Of a DNA stretch of 64,000 nt, positions 11,592 through 20,924 are shown one piece after another. How positions within the stretch are numbered: position 1 is the stretch's first letter; each line of letters begins with the position of its first letter. The stretch covers positions 1,534,228 through 1,598,227 of the forward strand of contig BFEA01000066.1 of the NCBI GenBank assembly GCA_003427395.1, in the 5' to 3' direction. This DNA comes from Chara braunii. Taxonomy: Eukaryota; Streptophyta; Charophyceae; Charales; Characeae. Below the pieces are notes generated by a model. The model worked only from the letters and a program-made list of their open reading frames with translations, did not search any database and was not told where the DNA came from. The translations under genes were made by a program, and so were the position numbers.

Positions 11592-12190
11592 AAATCTTGG
11601 TAAGCCACTTTTTCTATGGGAAGCGTTGCTGAAATTTCTACAAAACCAAGGAGTTCGTCAAATTTTGTCTTTTTCAGAGCCTTGTTTTTCTGACTTTTTT
11701 GCTTAGTAAAAATCTGGGAGACCTACTTTTCTAAAAGGAGTGCTGCCCGAATTTTTGCTAATTCAAGGAGTTAGATAAAATTAGACCTTGAGAAGTCAAA
11801 GTCATTTTAGATTATGAACTTAGCTCTGTACAAATCTTGGAATAACACTTTCTCTACGGGAAGCGCTGCCGAAATTTCTACAAATCTAAGGAGATAGTTA
11901 AATTTTGTCTTAGTTGAACTCATGTATTGTTTATGAACTTTCTACAAATCTAAGGAGATAGTTAAATTTTGTCTTAGTTGAACTCATTTCTTGTTTCTGA
12001 GTTCATATTTGACTTAGTATAAATTTGGGAAGTCTACCTTGCTAGAGGAAGTGCTGCCCAAATTTTTACTAAATTCAGGGAGTTAGACAAAATTTGACTT
12101 TCCAGAATTAAAGTTTGATTTTTTTGGGTTATTTATAAATTCTGAGAAGGCACTTTTGCTACGGGAAGCGTTGCCGAAATTTTCTTAGTT
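11592..12190 (+). repeat. Five ~85-nt structured units, copy 1
   Basis: Five related units occur at about 11592, 11710, 11832, 12021 and 12138. Each opens with AAATCTTGG or a variant and closes with CCGAAATTT or a variant, which pair. The fourth is perfect (AAATTTGGG/CCCAAATTT, 12021-12029 with 12057-12065) and the second is GGG/CCC in place of TGG/CCG. Between the arms sits a smaller imperfect hairpin around ACTTT...GGGAAG. Each unit is followed by a conserved tail near AAGGAGTTAG. An extra partial tail copy lies at about 11940-11990. Confidence 0.65.
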
Positions 12191-12479
12191 TAGAGGAGTT
12201 AGATTATATTTTATATTTTGACAGGTGACAATTATGAAGATCCACTTTGTATAAGGGAGTCTTTGTCAAAAGTCTACCTTTTCATTAGGCATTGATTTAG
12301 GGATAGACTCAGGATTAGTCAAGTAGTATGAATTTTGGTGAAATCGTGATATAGAGATTACTCTCGATTTGGACTCATAAATTTAGCTTGGGGATTGGTC
12401 TGCCTTGTGCTACAGGTCCTCTCGAACGTTTGATTCGAAATTAGGACTAGATTCAGCTTGACCCTACAAGGATCACCTT

Positions 12480-12498
12480 CTGTTATCACTGATAACAG
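12480..12498. repeat. 19-bp palindrome CTGTTATCA-C-TGATAACAG
   Basis: Perfect 9-bp arms around one base. It is retained in the inverted copy 3 with 8-bp arms (28941-28959) and is degenerate in copy 2 (about 26766). It marks the end of the structured-unit region and could be a protein-binding site. Confidence 0.8.
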
Positions 12499-13210
12499 GT
12501 CGGTTGCCGATTCGTCGATCTACGACTCAACTCCAATTCATCCTCAATACTCAACGTAAAAGGCTTTAGCCCTGGTGATTTTTGTTGTTTTATTAAGATT
12601 TTCACCCGGACTTTTATTGAATGGTCATTTAACAAAGGTGCCGAGCATTTAATTATGGTTGGTTGGACAAAGGCTAGGGTTTGCATGGCTAAAGCGAGGG
12701 GTACGAGTATAGAGATTGGTTGAAGTTGACTCCGTGTAGTGTGTGGACTTTTGGGTTGGCTAGTTGATGTGATTGCAGGTATGTTTTGGGGTTCGGATTT
12801 TGGATTTGATTGTCTGCGATCACACACATATATATGGCTATAAGGAATCCCACTGTGATTGTGAGAAGTGATCGTCACATACTTATTCCCCTTTACATGT
12901 ATATACATATGTACCTATGTTGGGTGTTCGAGTGGCCTAAGAGGGCCCACCTTTAAGGGCTAAATAGGGGTTGAGATTGAAAAAGGGAAGAAAACCCCTC
13001 TATGTGTTGTATGCTTCTTAAAGATTTTTTAGTCGGACGTTGGTCCTGGGTCCGGATTCAAGGTCCTTATCCAGGACATCCCAGGCCCTAGACTCTGCAT
13101 GGAAGGGATCTCCCCCCGCGCAGAGCCTATTTGCCCTGCCTTTCGAGACACTCAGCCTAAAGGCCGGGGGTGCAGCGGAGGCCGCACGACTATTCCTTCA
13201 GTCGTGCAAT

Positions 13211-13236
13211 ATCGTGAAGGGGTAGACCTTCACGAT
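13211..13236. repeat. Hairpin just inside the right TIR
   Basis: The arms ATCGTGAAGG and CCTTCACGAT are perfect around a 6-nt loop. The same hairpin is at 27472-27497 in copy 2. It is followed by a second palindrome, TGACACTTAAGTGTCA (13249-13264), where the TIR starts. Confidence 0.85.
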
Positions 13237-13248
13237 ACTTCGAGTTTG

Positions 13249-13990
13249 ACACTTAAGTGTCATAAGTGGTACTGGGATCCACGAGGGACTGCTTGATTAT
13301 GGGCACTACATAGTACACCATCATTGTGACTGCTTGCATATTCATGCATTGCTAGTCGATATGGGAAGACCCTGCGCCCGCGCGGTTTTCATACTAAGTC
13401 CCGTGCGCGACGCCTATCCAATTTCCGCATGCTTATGGGATAGCTACCAAGAGAGTAGGAGTGTTGTCGCGTTGTTTGTTCTGTATCGTTTCGTGTATAA
13501 GTATGTGCATATGTGTCTTTATTATTATGTTCTGTATAGTGGCGTGCAAGTGGTTTGCGGGATGCATCCTAGTCGACCGGCGACGAGTCGCGCCTGGGAC
13601 CTAACCCCCCCCAGGATGTCGATTCACGTGCGGGTCCGATAGAGGTGTAATATCGCGCGTACCCCCTATGCTACAGCGAAACAGAAACACCCTCGGCTGG
13701 CTCACCTCTGCGATTGCTTCTGATTAGCTTTCGTACTGTAGACTGGTAGCTCAGCGGGGATACGCCCATCGTAGGGAGGTGACAGCTCCCGCAAGGTGGA
13801 GGTAAGTTGTGCCTCGTGTAAGCCCTATTCTGTCGTAGGGGCTCGGGAGAGGTATGGCTGGCGCACTTGGCCGGAGCGGCTTGCAGAAGCTCCACTTGTA
13901 TTCGCGACGAGGATTAAGACCAACTCCTGCGTGACGCGACCGGGAGGGTCCTGCGCTACCTTGTGCGGTGTCGGACCGATGCGCTCGACA
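13249..13990 (-). repeat. Right terminal inverted repeat, copy 1
   Basis: Inverse of 5830-6577, ending GATGCGCTCGACA at 13990. Copy 2 has the same end at 28250, after which the flanks differ completely. This confirms the element boundary. Confidence 0.85.
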
Positions 13991-14383
13991 GGTGGCGGCG
14001 TTGCCGGGGATAACGGAAGCCTACCATTGTCCCTGGTGGAACGACATCCGGGGATAAGATTGAGGGAGAAATAGGCATATAGGGAAAGATAGAGTACGTA
14101 CTAAGTTATTGTAATAGGAGAAGCATTGTTAATGCAATAAGCTTTATCTTTGATTTGATTGGTTGCCTGGGTCAGAAGACCGTAAAGGAAACCCTATGGT
14201 AAAAATGGGGCCTATTAAGATGAATTCAAAGGGAAGGAATATGTAGTACTATTCGGTTTGAATCGTTAAGTAACTGGTTAGGAAGCTCAATTGGCGTCAT
14301 GATAAGTTAGGACGCTGAATGAAATTTTTTTCCTTATTTTTCTTAACAGGGAAATTGGAGAAAGAGGTTCTGCCAAGATGTAA

Positions 14384-16474
14384 GGAGGCATAGCCGATGG
14401 TACCGGCAAGGTCCTGACGATCAACGATTTGGTCGAGGCTTTGGATAGGCGTGAAAAGTCTCAGAGCAATGTACCCAAGGTCGATACCTTCCATTTCAAT
14501 GGGGATAGGCGTGAAAAGTCTCAGAGCAATGTACCCAAGGTCGATACCTTCCATTTCAATGGGGAACGGGTCTCTGATTGGCTTGACTTGGTGGAGCAAG
14601 TGCTAGTGGGATTGTTTGATGCTGTGAAGTTTCAACGGATTTTGAAGTATGTGGTCCATGGTCATCATTAGGAGGTAGAGAAAGTGGTGAACGCTACTAA
14701 TGGTAGTTGGGCCAGGTTCAAAGATGGGATGCAAAGGAAGTACAGGCTGGGCGATGGCCTGTTAACCACTGCAGACCTAGAAGCTATGAACAGGGATGAC
14801 TTCACCACTGTGGGGGCCTTCGTGCAAGAATTTAAAAAGAAGGCGAGGAAGGTCCCTGGGATGTCTGAGGAAGCGCAATGTGCTATTTTCTTGGGATTGC
14901 TCACTGCCTCGGAGGCGTCCGAGCCGACGAGCCATGGAGGAGGGAGTGCGAAGCTCACCTGGGCCACTATTGACAAAGGGGTTGAAGAAGGAAGTCTGGA
15001 CCAGGTGGAGCAGCATCAGATGCGCCTGCAAAGGCGAATGAGAAAAGAACGGGATGCGACTGCCTCAGGAACCCCGGGACTGAAGAGGATTGTCACCGAC
15101 GTGCTCGCAGAGCTAGGCTATGGGAGGGATGAGGTGATACAACAGAAAGTAGTGACGGCAATCCAAGGAAAAGGGAAAGTTCCAGTGATAGAGGAAAACG
15201 TCTAAGAAGAGTGGGAAGAGGAGGAGTCGGTGCCCCAACACCTCTCGAAGGCGCTACACAAACACCGCAATCTGAAGCAGGGGGGGCAAGGCTCAGGAAA
15301 GGGGCAGGCGCCCCAAGCAGTGGTAATAGCATCGCCAAATGCGTTGGCTCCGTCAAGTAGTGCGGGACCCTCACAAGCGGCGGTACCACCATTTGGGCAG
15401 TGGCCATGGCCTATGTTTAACACCTTTGTGCCATGGGGAAGCTCGACTCCATCTGGGCAGATGATACCTTATGTTGGGCCCCAAGCCAGTATGCCGTCGC
15501 CGAGTTATCCCGCCGCTCAGGCCCAACCCATGGCACTGCCTCCGTCGCCCGCACCTAGTTCAGAAGGAAGTGTGCCTGGGGGAGGTAACCAAGGCCAAGG
15601 CAATCAAGGGAATGGAGGAAGAGGCGGCGGAAGAGGAGGTGGCAGGAATGGAGGTGGCCGAGGAGGTCAATGGGACAACCAGGGCTACCAGGGCCAGGGA
15701 AATCAGGGAAATCAAGGGAGTCAGGGAAGCGGGAGGACCCGTTTTGATTGGAGGACTGCTATATGCCAACATTGTGACAAACAAGGCCATACTATACGGT
15801 TCTGCAATACTAGGCGGGAAGATGAAAGGGTAGGACTGATCTATTCCAATATGGATGGCGATATATACGATCAGTTCGGAAAATATATTGACAGAAAGGT
15901 TCCAGGTGGAGTAAGGGTGGAACCCCAAAGAAGGGTAGCTGCGCGGCAAGCGCCGCCTGCCACATTCAGGTTGTGGCAAGAAAAGGATGATCCACCAATT
16001 AGGGTGGAGGAAGTGGAAAGTGATGAGGAGGTGACTAAGAGGCTACGGGCAGGAGATATAAAGGAAGAGCCCATAGTCGTTGAGTCAGAGGAGGAAAGTG
16101 AGGAAGAGAAGGTGGAACCTTCATCAATCCTGCTAGGAAAGATGGAAGACCTGTGGGAAAAGATGGGGAGATACCAGCAGAAATGGGTAGACATTTGCGA
16201 GGAAGTAAAGGGATGGAGGGCTGGTATCCCCAAGGTCTTCCTCTATTAGTCTGGCCCGGAATCGATGCCAGGACGGCCCGGAGTAGCTACAGTGGGATCA
16301 GGCCCGCGGTCTAGAATGATGGTTAGACCCCCTACAGCGCAAGGAAGGGTGACACAGGCGGCTCGCACAAGGGGACACGGCCGCCACAGAGACCATTGGG
16401 AGCATCGGGAGGTTATGAGCGGCATGGGTCTCGCCATCGGGAGCACACGCCCGTGTACGATGACGGGGATATAG
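14384..16474 (+). pseudogene. gag: Gag pseudogene, N-terminal part with CCHC zinc knuckle
   Basis: This is a single frame interrupted by stops at 14669 (TAG), 15203 (TAA) and 16247 (TAG); sequence on both sides stays Gag-like. No good ATG start is visible: the frame opens after a stop at 14381. The order is a Gag motif FHFNGERVSDWLDLVEQ, a helical part, a Pro/Gln-rich stretch, a Gly/Gln/Arg-rich stretch (about 15570-15740), a zinc knuckle with C-x2-C-x4-H-x4-C (15764-15805), and an acidic tail. Gag packages element RNA into particles and the knuckle binds nucleic acid. The frame cannot give a full protein without readthrough. Family assignment rests on the motif order. Confidence 0.75.
14446..14565 (+). 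repeat. 60-bp in-frame tandem duplication in gag
   Basis: 14446-14505 and 14506-14565 are identical 60-bp units starting GATAGGCGTGAAAAGTC. Twenty codons are repeated without shifting the frame. Exact identity suggests a very recent event or an assembly effect. Confidence 0.95.
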
Positions 16475-16524
16475 AGCTCTTTCTGGATGATTTCAGAAGG
16501 TACGCAGAGCATATGGGATAAACG

Positions 16525-18916
16525 ATGACTCAGACAATTGAGAGGCTGAGAGGAGTCGACAAATTTGAGGAACCCATCGCACAGATCCGTAGGGAGGCAA
16601 GGACCTGGCCGGAGGTGGAGATGAGGATGCAGGAGTTACGACCATCGCCTGTGGGACCTGATGGCAGGCCAATCCGCCTAGAGATTGGGAGTGTGGAGGA
16701 TTGCATCCCCGCTTTCGAGCAATTCATGCACAACCAGAACATATTGAGGGATGAGTGGGCGCAGACATTACCCCTATGGGCCAGGAAGGCGGAGAGACCC
16801 TTGGCCAGGCAAATCAAAGACATGGCTCGAGACTGGGAGAGCTGCCGGGCACATTTGAGAGAGGCCTTTCGACGGTCGGAGCCGCCTCAGCCTAGGGTTG
16901 AGAGGCGCATGAGGAGCAAGAGGCAGAGGGACCCGGAGCCCAGAGAGGCCATGCCATCGCGAGGAGGACGGAAGGCACTCGCAAGGCGAGAGGAGGAGTC
17001 AGTACCTGAGGCTGAGGAGCGAGGGGCATACCCCGAATGTGGGATAGGCCCAGTGGTCTTCCAGCGTTTTACTGGAGCGGAGTTGAGAGAGTCTCCCCAG
17101 CACGCGAGAGAGGAGGTGGCGCCGTTTGGAGGGTCATTGTAGGAGCTGGAGGCACACCTGGATAGTTCACAGTGGAGAGTGCCTCAGGTTGGTGAGGGGC
17201 AGGACGAGCCGACTAGAGATATGCCACAAGAGGAGGTCCATGAGCCTGAGCGGGAGACAAGGCAGAGTGCCGAGAGAGGTGCTATGGAGGAGGTGATAGA
17301 GGTTGGAGAGGACACTCCACCCCAGACGCTTGCTGCAGAGTCGGGGCCAGAAGTCGTACCGGGGGCAGGAGGAGATCCCGTCCCCGTCGCCAGAGGCAAT
17401 CCTGTCACCGGGAGTAAGGGTGGAGATGGAGCGAGAACAGACAGACTGGAGGAGAGAGGCCACCTCCACAATAGACAGGTATCTGGCCACGCATGCCCAA
17501 GAACACCCTGACATCAAGGAGCCTGTACCTATGGAGCCGCCCCGAGAGCCACGCCAGCCAGAGGGAGAGATGGGAGCCGAGATTCCGGGGAGAGCGAACC
17601 TTCGCATGAAAGGGAGAGTACCGACAAGGGAGACAGCCGAGGAGAAACGGGCCAGAGTTGGGAAACGCTTTGAGGAGATTTGGCAGGAGAGGCAAAGATT
17701 AGAGGCGGCAGGGGCACTCCCAGATCAGCCACGACCGCCTAAGCCATGTGGAATCAAGGAGATGTGGGACGAGTTCTTTGGCCAGCATGGCAAGGGGTTG
17801 GCGACTCCAGAGAGGGCAGGAGTTGGGACATCAAGGATGGCAAACGAGTACCTGGACCGGAGGATCCGCTTCCTGGCCAAGACGTCTTTCAATAGATACC
17901 TGATGTTGGAAGCTGATCTGGCTAGAAAGAAGATGAAGGAAGCGAGCCATGGAGTACGTCTGGAGGCGGTTGAGGCAGAGGTCCAAGAGCTCAGAGCTTT
18001 GGTGGCTAGTCCGGCTGCCATCATCCAGGATTTGAGGCAACAGCCTCAAAGCAGGGCCGACAGGACAGAGGGAAAGAAGTCTGCCGAGGTAGTGGATGGG
18101 GCAGGGAGTAGTCGACGTGACGATCAGAGAGAGTCAGCGCAGGGCACACTTGGGCAGCCATCCGTGATTGGGACCTCTCAAGAGCCACCCCAGGGGAGAG
18201 TTATTATGGGGCCGGAAGAGGCAAAGGCAAAAAGAGAAGCAGAGAAGGAGGCCTTCGAGTTCAGGACGTCTACTGAGCTTGCTATCCAGCCTGAGACGTC
18301 TTTTGGACCAATGCTGAAATCCCTGGCTCCACAAGTGGAAGACAGGCCGCAGACAGCAGTCAGTGAGCCTGCATTTGGATCAGACGAAGGGTCCATGGGT
18401 ATACTCCTTTATGCAGTCGACGCTATGCAAGAAGAGGCGAGCCTGTTTTCGCCTAAGCGAAGGGTGGAGGAGCCTCAACAAGGCGAGATGACGGTTACGA
18501 TGGAGGGTGTCTTTGAGGGTAGGCCACAGAGATTGGATACGCCTGAGTACCAACCCGAGGGAGTTGGAGTACGAGTGGAGCCGAGTACTCAGGAGGTAGA
18601 TGTGAGACAGCTAGAGCCTATAGATATAGCCCAAAGCTATGGGATGAGCAGAGAGACCAGTGAGGCGTCGTCGTCACCAGGCTCTCAGAAGAAGAAGAAG
18701 AGGCTAAGAAAGTCGTACAACCCGACCTGCTTTTTCTGCAAAAATGGGGAGCACAGGGCCTTGCAGTATCCTAAATTTATGAAGGACAAGGCAGTAAGGA
18801 AGGTTACTGAGAGGGGGGGTAAGATGTATGATAGACAGGGTAGGGTAGTGGAGCGATCTGCCGATGGGGGCAGAGCTCAGTTATATAGGCAAAACCAGCA
18901 GGAGATGAGTGAGTAG
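16525..18916 (+). pseudogene. gag: Gag pseudogene, C-terminal part with degenerate second knuckle
   Basis: One frame runs 16525-17142 to a TAG and continues to about 17370. Coding sense then moves to a second frame that runs to the stop at 18916. The protein is highly charged, with helical Glu/Arg-rich segments (coiled-coil-like near 17640-17720 and 17910-18030). Near the end is a second knuckle, C-x2-C-x4-H-x4-Y (18728-18769), whose last Cys is replaced by Tyr. After both knuckles comes a related tail, with the pattern YDxxGxxxxR, hinting that knuckle plus tail were duplicated within Gag. The block belongs to the same retroelement as 14384-16474. Confidence 0.65.
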
Positions 18917-20211
18917 GGACTGGTTTACCTGTGTGTTAATTACTGTTAGGAAAGCATAAGGATGAGTAGAGTATGTACACTAAGGCAGAGGTTTAACTGT
19001 ATCTTTGTTTTTGTTTTTGCATTTTTTTGGGAGTCCGGATATTTACGCACATATGGAGGATTACAGCGTATGTTTCCATTTGAGATTCTTGTTAGAGATA
19101 TAAGAGTCAGGATCACGTAAGATAACGTGTGTATGATGGGGATATTCTTCCTTGACTTTGACATTCAGATTCAGTACTTGTCGCAGCGATGTTCCTAAAC
19201 AGTACGGTTGGCCATGTACCATATTGAGAGTGACATTGATTGATCCGAGTGAGTTATGGATTTGGGTTACTATGTGTGTTTTTGGATGAGATATCTCATC
19301 CTTGAGTGTATTTTTGAGTTAAGTTTTATCCGAGATTATTCCCCTGTATATGACGATCACAATCACTCTCACATGTGTGGTTTTATCCTGATATATGATG
19401 GCTTTGTGTGAGAGATGTATGGAAAACATCTCGTGTACTGTATATTTCATGAAATGTCAATGGATGTGAACTGTCTACTCTTCGGTATACTCGTGCGATC
19501 TGCCCACGGGCGGGTGATAGGGTCGCGTATAAGGAGAGGAAGTGCAATCTGTTTTTGTGAAGAGTGTGAGAATCCTAAGGGATTTATGAGTCTTTGAGAC
19601 TCGAATGCTTGCCATGCCGAATGTTTTTTGTTGAATTGTTATGGGGACCCATACGTTGGTCTCTCTGTTTAAGTTGTTTTATGGTTAAAACATCCTCAAG
19701 TAAGGAAGATAGTCTCGTGTTTGTCAAGAGACTTATCTTCAGAGATGAGAGATGTTTTAAAAGAAAGGGTCGCATGAGAATTCATCCTAGAAAGAGAAAG
19801 GATGACTGGGAGACTTATTTAGTGAGAACTCCTTCATATGGAAGGTGGTTAATAGAGTCAATGGCATGGCAAGTTGATTGTTGAATGATAAAGTCTGACG
19901 AGAAGGACCAAGTTTTGGTTGGCCATTGTTGGAATTTTGGAGGTCGCAAGTGTGGATTATTTTGGGAGATGTCACTCAGAGGTGACCTTCTTGCCCTGAA
20001 CAAGTAGAGAGGTCACGACCTTGTGAATCTGGCGGTGATTTTGTTTTGTGAATGTGGAGAGGTTGCGGTGTTTCTCTGTGTTGTCCCATAGAGGACTGGT
20101 AAATACCTTTTATGTGGGACAGACCTTCGCGTAGTCCCGCAGTAGGCATGTGTTGTTGCGACACACCGACCAACCACTTGTGCTAATCTTCGGACATTCA
20201 TGAGAATACCA

Positions 20212-20385
20212 AGCTAACGGTAAAGTTTAGCATCACTAGGGCGCAACCCCTAGTGTCGGCTGCTGGTCGGCGTAACCTGAACAACGAGCCTACGTCTTGC
20301 TAACGGTAAAGTTTAGCATCACTAGGGCGCAACCCCTAGTGTCGGTTGCTGGTCGACGTAACCTGAACAGCGAGCCTACGTCTTG
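20212..20385 (+). repeat. Two tandem 87-bp units with internal hairpin
   Basis: Units 20212-20298 and 20299-20385 differ at only a few bases. Each contains CACTAGGG...CCCTAGTG, an 8-bp inverted repeat around six bases. Confidence 0.9.
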
Positions 20386-20878
20386 CCAAAGGAGTAAAGA
20401 CTTAAAGGGGTGTGGCCACCTAGGAGGGTTTTTCTCCTGCGAAATGGCGTGGGATAGGAGTCAAGTCGAGTCTTTTGAGTCCTGATTGAATGCTTATCAG
20501 GAGAAAGCCTATCGTAGCACAACCTGCAAGGGCACTACCGCTAAGATAACAACGCGGTGGGCCGTAGATCTGGCACGATCACCCAGACTATGGTGGGCCA
20601 CGATGGAGACCTGACCTTCCTGTACTAGACTGCAGGAAAAGTCTATGATGAGATTTGTGTATATGTATATGGTTTTGGTTGCGAGAATTGTTGGAGGAAG
20701 GCAAGGATGCCTTCAAAGGTCTCGGTTAGGGTCCGCGTCCCTGGTTATGGCCCTGCTTTGCAGGGTAGAGACTAGGGGCACCTAACGAGAAGCCGACATT
20801 TGTCTAGGGCAAAGGGGAGAGGACAGTTGAGGAATCCATTTAAGACTTATGTTGTAGTATAATGATGAATATCCCACT

Positions 20879-20924
20879 GTCCTAGTGTCAGGACGATGGA
20901 GGCCCAGGTTGGAATCCTGGCAGC
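20879..20924 (+). other. tRNA-like 3' half, possible SINE or tRNA relic
   Basis: A 5-bp hairpin GTCCT/AGGAC is followed after a short spacer by a T-arm-like hairpin CCAGG/CCTGG. The T-arm loop sequence, GGTTGGAATCC, differs by one base from a polymerase III B box. No D arm, A box or acceptor stem is recognisable, so it is not a functional tRNA gene. Confidence 0.35.

Larger units (their letters stand above)
5830..13990. mobile_element. DNA element with long terminal inverted repeats, copy 1
   Basis: The element is bounded by ~745-bp inverted repeats at 5830-6577 and 13249-13990. Its termini read TGTTGAGCGCATCGG and, inverted, TGTCGAGCGCATCGG. The same end occurs at 28250 and at 45783. At 45783 it interrupts a repeat whose other copy is uninterrupted there, which fixes the terminus independently. 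No target-site duplication is visible at this copy: 5821-5829 and 13991-13999 differ. I find no transposase. Long TIRs with a non-coding interior resemble non-autonomous Mutator-like or foldback elements, but superfamily is not assignable. The interior carries the stem-loop arrays described separately and is about 90% similar by eye to 21060-28250. Confidence 0.8.
14384..18916 (+). mobile_element. Decayed gag-only retroelement
   Basis: The stretch encodes a Ty3-type Gag in broken frames, with no protease, reverse transcriptase, RNase H or integrase before or after it. It begins about 400 bp after the end of the TIR element. LTRs and a primer-binding site were not found. A pyrimidine tract ending CTTAACAG (about 14342-14349) precedes the first coding block and may be a splice acceptor. 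It could be a non-autonomous gag-bearing element relying on another element's Pol, or the left part of a truncated one. Confidence 0.6.

Noticed and set aside
12480-12498. Junction of two LTR ends (TGTTATCA...TGATAACA) or a two-LTR circle
   Set aside because: The palindrome is too short and lies at the same relative position in the other copies, so it is part of the TIR element.
5821-13999. Target-site duplication of TIR copy 1
   Set aside because: TCCTTGCGT and GGTGGCGGC do not match; flanks may have been rearranged.
20879-20924. Functional tRNA gene
   Set aside because: No D arm, A box or acceptor stem; only the anticodon-arm and T-arm-like parts remain.
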